63,749 nt of DNA from Halorubrum lipolyticum DSM 21995 (GCF_000337375.1 NZ_AOJG01000039.1:1-63749); one strand, 5' to 3'. Counted from the stretch's first letter, positions 17,338 through 27,400 are shown. The notes: generated from the sequence alone by a model not told the origin. A program made the numbers and translations.

Positions 17338-18254
17338 GTGACTTGCTGCATCTCGAAGACGGCGAGTCACAACCACGGAAGGTATCGATCCGCGACGTGG
17401 GCGACGCTGACAGATTGTGAAACTGAGAGAAGGATTCTGAGAACTATTCGAATACGTTGCTTGCGGGACTACTATTATTCTTATTTCGAGCGAGTGTTAG
17501 AGCAAAATGTTGTGCCGGAGAAGCGCCAAGAGACCTCGTATTATGTAATGGTCGAACCGCTCTGGCACTTACCATACGAGAGAGTGCGAATTCATTACTG
17601 AAGCTATTTTTCTGTTCTCAGCATCTCGATAAATATATAAGAAAAAGAATATATCTGCAGGGAGTTACCCTAATACACGTATTTGTCCTAGTGGCCGTGA
17701 ACGACCCCAACTTCGATGCATCATCCCCTCTCTATTGGTCCGAGATCGAGGATTTGGGCTTGTTTTTGAGCGCCTATATGATGGTTTCTGCGTTGGATAC
17801 TCGCAGATAGAGGGTTGGATAGGGTATTTGATGCCAGTTCATACGGCACCGTTCGGGGCAGATGGTGTATTTGCGCGTATTTGATCTGGATACTCGCATA
17901 TATCTTTTCTACAGATTCATTCTGTGTCTGTGAGTAATACATTTCATACGATTCCGTTATTTGATGTCCTGAAAAAACGATTTGAGGTGCTATATGCGAG
18001 TATTTGGGGTAAAAACCACCCATCGGTTTCGTAAACGCCGTTGGTAGGGGAGACCTCTCGCTTTGTGAGTAAACCACACCGAGACTTTATGTCATTCTAA
18101 GAATATATGTGGTATGTAAGCGATAAACTAGCCGGCTCGCCACTGCACCACCGCTTCGCCGAATATTCGGCCGAGAGTCAAGCCTGAGAAGATTTTGCTG
18201 AATATAATCCGCGACGAGACGCTACTTCGCGAAAAACCGCTAATCTCAGTAAGA
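17338..18254. other. AT-rich gene-free stretch
   Basis: About 900 bases of low-GC sequence between the regulator and the broken ribbon-helix-helix gene. The open frames here have composition unlike haloarchaeal proteins (many Tyr, Ser, Ile, few acidic residues) and no recognisable motif. The region contains repeated GATACTCGCA-type motifs, listed separately. It could be a regulatory or replication-related segment or decayed mobile DNA. Confidence 0.5.
17795..18003. repeat. GATACTCGCA repeats with a 13-base inverted pair
   Basis: GGATACTCGCA occurs at 17,795-17,805 and 17,888-17,898. The 13 bases ATACTCGCATATA (17,890-17,902) recur exactly in inverted orientation at 17,991-18,003. Related GTATTTG words lie between them. 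Spaced direct and inverted copies in AT-rich DNA suggest a protein-binding array, such as an iteron-like origin or operator, but no replication gene is next to it. Confidence 0.45.
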
Positions 18255-18432
18255 ATGAGTCGTATTTCGTGATCCCCAGGAATTGCTTGATGATCTTGAC
18301 AAGCACGTTGGTGATGGTGGAAATTTTGTCAATCGGAGCGATGCGGTTAGGACGTTAATACGGAAAACGCTAGACTGCCTTGATGAGATCAATAGGCGAC
18401 AAGGACGTGTCGCAGCCGAGGAGTCTACTTAA
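18255..18432 (+). pseudogene. Frameshifted ribbon-helix-helix (CopG-like) gene copy
   Basis: Reading from CAG at 18,277 gives QELLDDLDKHVGDGGNF and continues to a TAA at 18,430-18,432. It closely matches the intact ribbon-helix-helix protein encoded at 20,353-20,565 (QELLDDLDEHVGDDGKF, NRSDA, RKTLD). The ATG at 18,255 opens a different frame (MSRIS then stop), so a few bases have been lost near 18,270 and the beta-strand that contacts DNA is broken. The C-terminal tail differs from the intact copy. Confidence 0.7.
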
Positions 18433-18499
18433 TTCTATTAACTTAACCACCGATTCAAAAGTGGCTTCGTGGTCCTAGATTAGCGTATCCAATTCGCTT

Positions 18500-18850
18500 C
18501 TATCTATTAGCGTTCAGAAAGGTTTGGATATAACCGTGGACTGTGATTGTGACTACACCACGCTCAGTGATTGAAATCAACCCTCGGTCAGAATTGTAAT
18601 TCACCATTCCACGTTCAGCAAGAGTTGGTAGGTGTACTTGATATAGCGACACATTCGCACTATCACGCGAAATACCCTGTTCTACGAGATGGTCAACCAG
18701 TGTTCGACGAGTAATTGGCTCCGAGCTATCATGGTCCAAGAGATATCTCAGAGTCATTCGCCTCCGACGATTGCTGAGTACATAGTAGAGGTCATCGGTA
18801 TCAATCGGTCCAGCGTATCGTGTTGTGAGTGTTTTCAGCACGCTCATCAA
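18500..18850 (-). CDS. DUF7344-type winged-helix regulator
   Basis: A 116-residue protein with one winged helix-turn-helix domain: DDLYYVLSNRRRRMTLRYLL, then ITRRTLVDHLVEQ, then VSLYQVHLPTLAERGMVNYN. It has the same plan as the protein at 16,978-17,337 but low overall identity, so it is an old paralogue and not a recent duplicate. An internal methionine at residue 2 is an equally good start. It probably regulates neighbouring accessory genes; the target is unknown. Confidence 0.75.
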   Translation of the reverse strand: MMSVLKTLTTRYAGPIDTDDLYYVLSNRRRRMTLRYLLDHDSSEPITRRTLVDHLVEQGISRDSANVSLYQVHLPTLAERGMVNYNSDRGLISITERGVVTITVHGYIQTFLNANR

Positions 18851-18941
18851 CGCCCCCTACCGAGCGTGCTGAAACACCTGTGTCAATCAACTATATTCTG
18901 AATTAAAGCACCTATTTGATATGTAGCTCAATTTCTGTTGT

Positions 18942-19679
18942 ATGGATGTGCAACAAGTTGATCCAACTACCGAGTATAAACTTCCCGAACCGGACCCCTC
19001 TATCCGACAACAAGGAGGCGAAGGTAGAACACATTGGTCGCGAAAAGCCTCAGTTATCGCTTGGCTCAAGAATATCGATGGAATACAAGGAGAAATTGAA
19101 GCTGAAACCAAGGTTGAAGATCTTATTGCCGATGTCAAGTGTACTCTTGACAAGTCGGTCAAGGGAATTCCTGACAGATGTGTGTTTGAAATCCAAACAC
19201 GAGAGTCGAATACCAGCATCTTACAGCGAATTGAGCGTTTCAACCGGCATGGATACACTGTTTTCTATATCTATCCAGAGAAGGCCAGTGATTACCGCCG
19301 ACGGCTCGCTGAGCAACTGGAAGCGAACATGTCTGAGCCGCCAATTCTTGGTAGGATCACAGAAGGCGGTGAACTAATTCTTGGTAACGGCGTTACACCG
19401 GGAACGCTCGACCGAAACCCCGGTGTCCCTCCTTGGAAGGAATTCTATGTCCCGACGTACGAACGCTCGTCCACGTGCTATGACTTCGGCGACTTCATGA
19501 TAAATTCGGTTCGCACAGCGCTGGTAGCAATTAATGGCTATTTATATGCTATGGCTGAAGTGGACAGCAATGGGCAGCGGACGCTCCCTCTTTCACCAGG
19601 ACTCAGCGAGAGTGAACTATACAATCAACTGATGGACGGCGAGATAACCCGCGAGTCCCCTGTCCGCGGAACACCGTAA
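18942..19679 (+). CDS. CoiA-like nuclease-domain protein
   Basis: A 245-residue protein. Residues about 30-120 resemble the CoiA competence nuclease core: THWSRKASVIAWL, then EAETKVEDLIADVKC, then CVFEIQTRESNTSILQRIERF and GYTVFYIY. In CoiA-like proteins the Asp and the ExQ motif belong to a PD-(D/E)XK endonuclease fold. The C-terminal half (from about residue 140) is not recognised. It is an isolated gene in the AT-rich accessory region and may be cargo of a mobile element or a defence nuclease. Confidence 0.55.
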   Translation: MDVQQVDPTTEYKLPEPDPSIRQQGGEGRTHWSRKASVIAWLKNIDGIQGEIEAETKVEDLIADVKCTLDKSVKGIPDRCVFEIQTRESNTSILQRIERFNRHGYTVFYIYPEKASDYRRRLAEQLEANMSEPPILGRITEGGELILGNGVTPGTLDRNPGVPPWKEFYVPTYERSSTCYDFGDFMINSVRTALVAINGYLYAMAEVDSNGQRTLPLSPGLSESELYNQLMDGEITRESPVRGTP

Positions 19680-19894
19680 AGACAGAGCTGTAATTCGTTG
19701 TACGACAGCGTTTGAGTACTGGTGAGACCGCAGAGTATCGGTCTAATATATCAAGCGCTCACAGATTAATGACTTCGCTAAATAATGTTTTATGTGTGAG
19801 CGCCCGGGTCGAACATCTCTTCCTCAGACAGTGGTAACCGCATCAACCATCACCTACAGAGGAACAATATATCATGGTTCTTCATTCACGGGCC

Positions 19895-19903
19895 CTTATA
19901 TAT
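19895..19903 (+). promoter_or_regulatory. Probable TATA box for the 19,928 gene
   Basis: CTTATATAT lies about 29 nt before the ATG at 19,928, the usual distance for a leaderless haloarchaeal transcript. The rest of the gap 19,680-19,927 shows no gene. Confidence 0.5.
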
Positions 19904-19927
19904 CACTGATGTGTTTTAAAATGTAGA

Positions 19928-20326
19928 ATGGTAGATGTAGACTCCAGAGACGGCTCTTACGTCACTATTGGACAAGGCTGTGAAACTGATTCTGCATGGA
20001 CTTGGAAACTAAATGATTATATAATCCGCCGATACATGGATGGAGACTTGGTCATCTACAACCATCAAAATGAATCTTCGGTCTTGCTAGATGTTGACGC
20101 CGTGGAAGTCCTCGTTGAGCACATCGAAAACAACCATCCTGAATTAACGGGATCAAAGAATGTTCTATTAACTGAGACAAAATTCAGTGAGGAACGGCTT
20201 CGATATCAGAATGGTAACATCCTCCTCACAAACAACTCTTCTGAGGTATCACTCACCCACGAAGAGGCTGACGAGATCGTTGAAACGATGCAGAGAGCAG
20301 GTGATTTTGAGATAGAGTGGGAATAG
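19928..20326 (+). CDS. Hypothetical acidic protein
   Basis: A 132-residue acidic protein that I do not recognise. Its composition (high Asp/Glu, few Lys) and a TATA box at the right distance support it as a real gene despite low GC. It has alternating beta strands (YVTIGQG, DLVIYNHQNESSVLLDV) and two helices (AVEVLVEHIENN, HEEADEIVETMQRA). There is no signal peptide, membrane segment or metal motif. It is convergent with the ribbon-helix-helix gene 27 nt downstream. Confidence 0.6.
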   Translation: MVDVDSRDGSYVTIGQGCETDSAWTWKLNDYIIRRYMDGDLVIYNHQNESSVLLDVDAVEVLVEHIENNHPELTGSKNVLLTETKFSEERLRYQNGNILLTNNSSEVSLTHEEADEIVETMQRAGDFEIEWE

Positions 20327-20352
20327 TCAGACTGACCACTTCTAAGACTTGG

Positions 20353-20565
20353 TCACACATATTTTGTTAATTCTCTCGTGTTTTCATTCAGTTTTTCTGG
20401 ATCGATTCGGCCGCGGCGAGAGTCGATCTCATCGAGCATATCTAGCGTCTTCCGTATTGAGGCGCGTATGGCGTCACTCCGATTCACGAACTTTCCGTCA
20501 TCACCAACATGCTCGTCGAGGTCATCAAGCAGTTCCTGTGGTATCTCAACACTTACTTTCGGCAT
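20353..20565 (-). CDS. Ribbon-helix-helix (CopG-like) protein
   Basis: A 70-residue transcription-factor-like protein. The N-terminal strand PKVSVEIPQELL is the DNA-contacting ribbon, followed by helix LDDLDEHV, the turn FVNRSDAI, and helix RASIRKTLDML, the standard MetJ/Arc/CopG plan. A charged tail follows. A frameshifted second copy is at 18,255-18,432. Proteins like this act as homodimeric repressors or as antitoxins; no toxin partner is adjacent. It lies just downstream of queC on the same strand. Confidence 0.8.
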   Translation of the reverse strand: MPKVSVEIPQELLDDLDEHVGDDGKFVNRSDAIRASIRKTLDMLDEIDSRRGRIDPEKLNENTRELTKYV

Positions 20566-20674
20566 ACGTCTATATTCTCAGAGGAATATCTTCATTTTGT
20601 CGCCGAGACGACTCTCTGGAAGGCCTTCCAAAAATTTGCTCTCAGAACATATTATAGGTGGAGTTGATACCTAC

Positions 20675-21364
20675 CTACGAGTACTCTGGCCGCGCTGCGT
20701 ATGTGATCGGATCGCGTGACCCAGCATTCCGGAACGCTTCGAGCCGGAACGCACACGCATCACACGTTCCACACGCCGGCTCCTCGTCGCGGTAACACGA
20801 CCACGTCATCTCGTACGGCACACCCAGTTCTAACCCCCGCTCGGCGATGTCCGTCTTCGACCACTCGACGAAGGGGGCTTTCAACTCAATCTCCGTCTCC
20901 GGTTTTGTGCCAACGTCGATTACGTTCTGAAAAGCGTCGAAGAACGCCGGACGACAGTCGGGATACCCAGAGAAATCCTCCGAGTGTGCGCCGATAAAGA
21001 GCGCCTCCGACTCGGTCGCTTCCGCGTACGAGGTCGCCATCGACAACAGATTCGCGTTCCGGAAGGGAACGTACGATGTCGGAATTTCGTCACTCTCAAG
21101 ATCCGCGTCAGCCACGTCCATCTCTTCGTCCGTCAGGCTCGACGCGCCGATCTGGGAGAGATGCCCCGTTTCGATGTGCAGGAAGTCAGCCGCATCGACT
21201 TCCTTGGCAAGCGCATTCGCACACTCGTACTCCTTGTCTTCTGTGCGCTGTCCGTACGACGTATGGAGAAAGTACGGCTCGTACCCCTGCTCGATCGCCT
21301 CGTACACAGCCGTCGCACTATCCATCCCGCCCGACACCAGAATGACCGCGCTTTTGTTGCTCAT
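20675..21364 (-). CDS. queC: 7-cyano-7-deazaguanine synthase QueC
   Basis: A 229-residue ATP-dependent enzyme that converts 7-carboxy-7-deazaguanine to preQ0, the precursor of archaeosine and of 7-deazaguanine DNA modifications. The N-type ATP pyrophosphatase motif is VSGGMDSATA (residues 10-19). YVPFRNANLL is a conserved active-site segment. The zinc site near residues 190-206 is C-x8-C-x2-C-x2-C in SCYRDEEPACGTCDAC. It is the last gene of the minus-strand queD-queE-queC run, separated from queE by 94 nt. Confidence 0.93.
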   Translation of the reverse strand: MSNKSAVILVSGGMDSATAVYEAIEQGYEPYFLHTSYGQRTEDKEYECANALAKEVDAADFLHIETGHLSQIGASSLTDEEMDVADADLESDEIPTSYVPFRNANLLSMATSYAEATESEALFIGAHSEDFSGYPDCRPAFFDAFQNVIDVGTKPETEIELKAPFVEWSKTDIAERGLELGVPYEMTWSCYRDEEPACGTCDACAFRLEAFRNAGSRDPITYAARPEYS

Positions 21365-21458
21365 GGTTGCTCAGTTACGTCGAATTTGTTGTCGCTCTGT
21401 TCACTACACCGCACTCGCGGCACCGCGCTCTTCCGACCGGCCTCTGAGAATGACGTAC

Positions 21459-22235
21459 TCATGTTCCCGGGGCGTCGTTCCACAGGTCCACGTGCAGTCG
21501 CGGCGTGTACCGGTAGCCATACTCCATCGCCAGCTCGGCGACCTCGCTTCGCGTCCCGTCGAGTTGCTCGCGCGTCATGCCCTCGGGCATCAACAACACG
21601 TCATCATCAGCGACGGTCGTCGCCGTCGCCTTCCGAACTCGATCAACCAGATTCGTGATCTCTGGGAGATCCGACTCGTCGGTCACGACGAACTTGAGTT
21701 GCGTCTCGTAGTCGTCGACCATCTGGGACAACGCATCCATATCGATCCGATTCTGTTCGTGTTTCTCCTCCCACTCGCCCTCCCCCTTGGGGTCACGCTC
21801 CGGTGTCGGCGTGCTGCTCGCCAGCTTTGGGCTGATGCTCGCCAGATCAATCGGCGCGTCCCGGTAGATTGTCCCGTTCGTCTCCACTGTCGTGTGATAC
21901 CCCTCTGCGGCCAGTCGCTCTAACAGTTCTACTGACTCCTCGTGGATGAGCGGCTCCCCGCCCGTGAGTACGACGTGGCCAGCCTGCTCGTGGGACTGCA
22001 CCTGCTCGATGATCGAGTCGACGTCACGCCACGCCCCGGTCGGCTCCCACGACGTATGGTACGAATCACAGAACCAACACCGGAGGTTACACCCAGAAGT
22101 CCGCACAAAGACAGAGGGGACCCCTGCGAGCGTTCCCTCACCCTGTAACGAGTAGAACACCTCGTTTATCGGGAGCCCCTCACCAGCCGCGTCAGCGTCC
22201 GTTGTGGGCTCCTCGATATCGCTAGCGACCGGCAT
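21459..22235 (-). CDS. queE: 7-carboxy-7-deazaguanine synthase QueE
   Basis: A 258-residue radical SAM enzyme that contracts the ring of 6-carboxytetrahydropterin to 7-carboxy-7-deazaguanine. The N-terminal FYSLQGEGTLAGVPSVFVR is the QueE signature, followed by the cluster motif CNLRCWFC (C-x3-C-x2-C) and TGGEPL for SAM binding. A charged insert (TPERDPKGEGEWEEKHEQ) is typical of haloarchaea. Its start overlaps the stop of queD (TAATG at 22,233-22,237), so the two are translationally coupled. Confidence 0.93.
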   Translation of the reverse strand: MPVASDIEEPTTDADAAGEGLPINEVFYSLQGEGTLAGVPSVFVRTSGCNLRCWFCDSYHTSWEPTGAWRDVDSIIEQVQSHEQAGHVVLTGGEPLIHEESVELLERLAAEGYHTTVETNGTIYRDAPIDLASISPKLASSTPTPERDPKGEGEWEEKHEQNRIDMDALSQMVDDYETQLKFVVTDESDLPEITNLVDRVRKATATTVADDDVLLMPEGMTREQLDGTRSEVAELAMEYGYRYTPRLHVDLWNDAPGT

Positions 22236-22696
22236 TAGTACGACGCACAGAGCTCGCCAGTTTCACTCACCGACACCGACACGTCCGAGACGGTGTCCGG
22301 GAACGCCTCGAGCATCCGTTGTTCGAGGAGGACGCTCATCACCTCCGCCGTCGGTGGGTGGTCCAACACGACGAGTGCGTCACCGTCGTCGGACGCCTCG
22401 AACGCATCGACGAGCGGATCGCCCTCTTCGACGAGGAAACGATGGTCCCACGCATCGATGACGTCCGTCACGTCGCCCTTGTCGACGACCCAGCCTTCTT
22501 CGGTGAGTTCCCCGGTCACTTGGACAGTGATCTCGTAATTGTGGCCGTGTGGCCGCGAGCACTTCCCATCGTGATGGAGAATTCGATGGCCCGAGCTAAT
22601 CCGGATGGGGTTGTCCGCTCCGATGTGGAGGGTTCGTTGGCCTGCTTCCTGAAGCACATCTGCTTCGGATTCGTCTCTTGATATACTCCGAGCCAT
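22235..22696 (-). CDS. queD: 6-carboxy-5,6,7,8-tetrahydropterin synthase QueD
   Basis: A 153-residue member of the PTPS/QueD family that makes 6-carboxytetrahydropterin from dihydroneopterin triphosphate. Zinc-binding histidines are visible in SSGHRILHHDG and in the motif CSRPHGHNY, and DHRFL and a late catalytic Glu (SETGEL) are present. I chose ATG 22,696 because a TATA box lies 26 nt upstream and the longer in-frame extension does not look like protein. It is the first gene of the queDEC run. A GTP cyclohydrolase gene is not in the window. Confidence 0.92.
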   Translation of the reverse strand: MARSISRDESEADVLQEAGQRTLHIGADNPIRISSGHRILHHDGKCSRPHGHNYEITVQVTGELTEEGWVVDKGDVTDVIDAWDHRFLVEEGDPLVDAFEASDDGDALVVLDHPPTAEVMSVLLEQRMLEAFPDTVSDVSVSVSETGELCASY

Positions 22697-22717
22697 ACTC
22701 GAAGAATATTCGGGGAA

Positions 22718-22725
22718 TATATAAA
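22718..22725 (-). promoter_or_regulatory. TATA box for the queDEC transcript
   Basis: On the minus strand this reads TTTATATA, centred about 26 nt upstream of the queD ATG at 22,696. The spacing implies a leaderless transcript for queD. An AT-rich palindromic GAATATTC lies between box and start. Confidence 0.6.
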
Positions 22726-22876
22726 TATTGAGTTTCGTTACTCTATCGATGGCACAGCAGCACCACTCACGATCGTCTCTCCGCCGACTCTCTCGTTGCC
22801 CCCCAGTATCCACTCTGGCCGAGCCGCTTCATAGCATCACACGCAACTGCCCGGTCACAGACGGTGGTGACAGCTG

Positions 22877-23536
22877 ATGGAGACTGAGGATACTCGTGCG
22901 ATCTTTACAGCCGTATTCGCCGGCTCAATCGTCCTCGCAAACGTCCTCGCAGCGAAACTGACGTGGATCGAGCTGCCGGGGCTTGGCGGTGTCGCCGTCC
23001 CCGCTGGGTTCGTTGCGTTCGGCGTCGCGTACCTCGCCTCGGACTTGCTCGTCGAGTACCACGGGAAGGAGTACGCTGCGACTGTGGTCAACGGCACCGT
23101 CGTCACGCTCGTCTTCGCGTATGCGCTCGTATTCCTCGCCATTTGGATGCCATCCGCCCCCTTCTACGGTGGGCAAGATGCGTTCGTCTCGACGCTTGGC
23201 GGCTCGGCATCGATCATCCTCGCCTCCGTCGTCGCGCTCGCGTTCGCCCAGCACCTCGACGTTCGGTTATTCGCTAATTTGAAGGACCGGACCGCTGGTC
23301 GCCATCGCTGGCTCCGAAACTGCGGTTCCACTGCAATTAGTCAGGGTGTGGACACAATCGTGTTCATTACGCTCGGATTCGCTATCTTTCCGGCACTCGG
23401 CCTTGGTGGGGACCCGACGTGGGGTTGGGCGCTCGTCTCGATCGTTGCTGGGCAGTACATCGTGAAGCTGCTTGTCGCGTTGATTGATACGCTCCCGTTC
23501 TACGCCGTCACAGAATTTGTGGAACGACCGGGTTAG
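22877..23536 (+). CDS. YhhQ/QPTR-type queuosine precursor transporter
   Basis: A 219-residue membrane protein with about six helices. FAGSIVLANVLAAKL near the N-terminus, FGVAYLASDLLVEYHGKEYA, and the late GQYIVKLLVALIDTLPFY match the VUT/YhhQ family, which imports 7-deazaguanine precursors such as preQ0 and preQ1 in bacteria. Here it is divergent from queDEC across about 180 bp, so synthesis and uptake of the precursor are encoded together. The substrate in archaea is inferred from bacterial homologues. Confidence 0.85.
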   Translation: METEDTRAIFTAVFAGSIVLANVLAAKLTWIELPGLGGVAVPAGFVAFGVAYLASDLLVEYHGKEYAATVVNGTVVTLVFAYALVFLAIWMPSAPFYGGQDAFVSTLGGSASIILASVVALAFAQHLDVRLFANLKDRTAGRHRWLRNCGSTAISQGVDTIVFITLGFAIFPALGLGGDPTWGWALVSIVAGQYIVKLLVALIDTLPFYAVTEFVERPG

Positions 23537-23703
23537 CCACAACGTGTATTGAATTTGGGTTTGTCAGATTCCTCGATTGCTTACAACCCTTAACAGGTTC
23601 GTTAAATATGACGCGAATAGTCGTACTATGCTAACAAAAGATGTCTATTAATCATCAAACGGACTGAGACAACTTTATAACATGTACTTCACCATATATG
23701 TGT

Positions 23704-24159
23704 ATGGGCGAACATGATGTTGAGGATAGTAAGGAAGGTGTCCAAACAGAAATCCGAACCGATGTTGAATATGAAGGTGAGGGAACTGTTTACGCGGTCA
23801 AAACTGCTCAACAGGGAAAACGTCGGGTAGATTTCAAAATAGGTCATATAGATGGCACCTATGCTGAGGGGCTTGAATACTACTATGATGGCGAGAGCTT
23901 CAATAGCACAGGAATGTACAAAGTTCCAGAGAATGCACCGTCTGGACGGTACAAAGATGATAAATTCTATGAATTAATAGATGGTGATATCTCACTCACT
24001 GAAGATTCTATTATCGAATCAAAGGAACACGACCGACAGGGAGTGGATACTACTGAATGGGCTAAAGAGCGCTTGGAGTGGAAACCCACTGCTAGTGAGG
24101 TGCTTAATGACGATTGGGTGAATTCTGCACAGGATCATTTTGAAGACGAGTTTGAGTGA
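23704..24159 (+). CDS. Hypothetical acidic protein
   Basis: A 151-residue acidic protein that I do not recognise. A TATA-like CTTTATAA at 23,673-23,680 lies about 27 nt before ATG 23,704, which supports that start over the in-frame ATG six bases earlier. Predicted beta-rich N-terminal half (EGTVYAVKTAQQGKRRVDFKIGH) and a C-terminal helix with WAKERLEW. The first gene after the que locus and the start of the defence-rich segment. The following 258 bases (24,160-24,417) hold no clear gene. Confidence 0.55.
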   Translation: MGEHDVEDSKEGVQTEIRTDVEYEGEGTVYAVKTAQQGKRRVDFKIGHIDGTYAEGLEYYYDGESFNSTGMYKVPENAPSGRYKDDKFYELIDGDISLTEDSIIESKEHDRQGVDTTEWAKERLEWKPTASEVLNDDWVNSAQDHFEDEFE

Positions 24160-24417
24160 TCTTATAGATACAGTCTCTCGAATCTCAAAAGGGCCTTTCA
24201 CGAACGTCTAAGCAACGTTGGTCCTCCGTCTCCAGCAAGTCTTTCGTATCAGTCCTCTACGTTCTCAATAGCCTGTCTGCGACCCAACTCATGTGGCACT
24301 TACAGCACAACAATTGTCAGCAACTGGTGAGTTAGCTAGGAGGCAATCCCGAACGTCTTGTTCGTCAAGGTGTCAAACGGATCGATCGGAGACGGAACGG
24401 TACAAAATTGATCTCGA

Positions 24418-27400
24418 TCAGTCTTGGAATCCGGTGTACACCTGTACGGAGACGGTCCGCCCATCGAGTTCGGGAACCTCTGTGCGAGAGAGTTGCACCG
24501 TCTCAACGGGGTCTTGATCAGCGATGAGCGCTTGGTAGAGCTGTTTCCACGCTTTCTGTTGCTCGTATTTTTCGGGGTCACTGCTGACAGCCCGAAACAG
24601 AGATTTCGAGACGACGATGAAGAGCTTCCGCTTCATTCGACTGGCACCGACGTTGAACCGATTCGCATCAAGCAGGAACTCAGAGATCTGATTCACGTAT
24701 CCTTGGTTGCCGGCAGTCATCGCCAGCGCCATCACGTCACGTTCGCCGCCCTGGAACCGTTCAACCGTATCGACAGTTAGGTCAATATGGTTTTGCATTC
24801 GCCGACGCATCAAGCGGAAGGGAACCACGACACCCGCGCTCAGTTCGTCGGATTCGGGCTCTTGGGCGACAACTGGAAGCGGATCAAGCACCCTGCCAGC
24901 CAAATACGCCTCTACGGGACTGTCTTTGGTGTAGACGTTATCATCGTGCAGTAAGACGGTTACACGTGTATCCGGATCAAGTGCGGCGTTCACCCAGGGA
25001 GGGAGATCGTCACTGCGGACGTCCGGAATCGTTTGTGCCGATCCGGCCGACTCAAGCGTGATGTTGTCCCGGTGGTAGAACAGCTCGGTTTCGAAACGAG
25101 CCATTGCGGGAGGTAGCCGATAGGTTAGTTTCAGTTGGTCCATCGGGAGTACCGCATCCTTTTCACTCCAAGTCGGCGGTTCACGATCGAACTGTTCGAA
25201 GTTACTGTCCTGATCACCGCGGAGGAACCGAACGAAATCAAGTGCGGAGACTGCAGGAGTGTTCTCTTCGATCGTTTGGCGATCCTCGCTCTCCCAATCG
25301 TGTGCTTGGATGGGCTGCATCTGACGGTGGTCTCCCACGAGCATCAGCTGCTTGTCCCGGCCAAGGAACGCACCGACGAGAAACAGCAGGGGGAGATCCA
25401 TCATACTCGCCTCATCAACGAGGGCGAAATCGAAGAGTCGAGAACGGCCATCGGCCATGAACTCCTCGACCGAATCGGCATCGTCATCGATACTCCAGCG
25501 CACACCGTTCACGAAGTTCCGAAGGGTTACCGGCGTCGTGAACACGATGAGGGGACCTGGCGCCTCGTTTCCGAGGACGTATTCTTCGAAGATATCTTGT
25601 AGTTCGTCACGGTCATCGTGGGCCCTGTACTCCCGGACGTTTCCGGGGAGGTCGCCCGAAAGAGATCCGGATTGCACCCGGATGAGACGCGCGTTGTCAA
25701 GTACCCCATCCTCGGCGAGCCGTTGTTGCGCGTCCGCAACTGACCTAGCGAGTTCGTCGACGGCGTTGTGTGAGTGGGCCGTTGCGATCCCCGAAAACGA
25801 TCCGGTCGCAGCGTTAGCGCGCGCGAGTATCGCCGGGGCAGACGCATACCTCGTTTTCCCGGTTCCGGGCGGTCCCTGGAGCGCGGCAACCGTGTGGTCC
25901 GTTTGTGAGACGAACGCCGTTTGGTCGTAGTTCGTCGATTCAGGCATTACTTGGTCGAACTTCTCGAGGAAGGATCGGACAGCTGCAGGGTCGAACTGCG
26001 GGGAGTCCCGTCGGAGCGCGTCGGAGATCTCGTCGTCGTACAGATTGACCAGCCGATTATGCACGTCGTTTTGGCCGGCATTTTGCAGCGCGGCGTGAGC
26101 GCGGTGGGCGACGAAGTCATCGAGTGCCGGGTCCAACACGAACTGCATCCCTTCCTCGATGAGTTGACGATCCCACTCGTCGTCCTCGTCGGTCGTCCAG
26201 CCAGAATGGTTCGGTTTGAATTTCTCCCTGGACCTATTTTGAGCTCCAAGGAACGAAACCCGGACCGTACCCGTCTCGGTATCGACACGAGTGAGTCGTC
26301 CCAGTACCTGATTTGCGATCCGCTGTGGTGATCTCACGTCCTCAGTTAGGTTCCCGTCGCCGTTACGTTTCAACGGCGTCATTACGACGAAACTCCCTTT
26401 CTCAAGCGAGAGGGGAGTGTCGGCCTGAATCCCGTCCTTTGAATCGTCCCCGAGCGACCGGAGTATCGACCCACCGAGCCACATCCGTGGCTCTGAGTCA
26501 TCATCGCCCTCTTCAGGCGGTTCAGTAACCTCGAACGGGATTGCGCGGCCAGTTGTCGTGCGTTGACTGAGCGGTGTCCGGTAGTGGGAGACGAGTTCGC
26601 GCCGATTCGCACCGAATTCGAGTTCCTGATACTCCAGACAGGTCGACTGAAGCTCGGATACGCCGAGCGTATTTTCGCGGAGGTCTCCAAGCTCAATAGG
26701 CTCTTTCGTCATCGTCGCGTCCTTGTCCCGAATCGAGCGCTCGATATGCTCATAGGCCTCACAAATGGAGTGAACGATGTCCTCAATGTCATCCAGTGTA
26801 ACTCGTGGTGAACCCGCATCGGTATGGTGACGGTATCGCTCGATCTGTGACTGCATCTCCGGATCTTCAGCCAGATCTGGTTTGAGGAGATCGAATTCCT
26901 CGGTAGCGTAGAGGTACTCCAGCGGAAGCGTGTCCTGATTCCGACCGAGAATCGGGAATTCACCTCTCAAGTGGTCCGAGGCAATTTGGAGACCATCGTT
27001 GAAATCGAGGATGATACGAGAGCCCATCTGATCGTACGAAACGGTCGTCTCGAAGAAGCCAAGGTCGAATACCTGCTTGAGTGGCACCTCTTCAGCGTCC
27101 CGTGGACGCTCCCAGTCGAGTTCCGTATCTCTCGAGTAGAACTGAGCTGCCGTTTGAACAACGCCCAGTCCCGGGTATCGGAACGCGTGTCTGTCGCGGA
27201 ACTCGTCCCGAAGGACACTCACACTCGTCTGGTCGATTTCTTCACGGTACCCGAGAAGCGTCCGAATCGCCTGTGCGGCATCCGATTCGGGATGGCGCTT
27301 GACAGCGTCAATAAGTGTCCGCCGCTGGGACTCCCCGTACGGATAGATATGGACGAAGCCTTCCGTATCGCTATACCCCTCCTCACTGAGGTCAGGGCGA

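Noticed and set aside
17721-18077. 118-codon minus-strand frame in the AT-rich gap
   Set aside because: The composition is rich in Tyr, Ser, Ile and Gln with few acidic residues, it runs through the inverted repeats, and no motif or promoter supports it.
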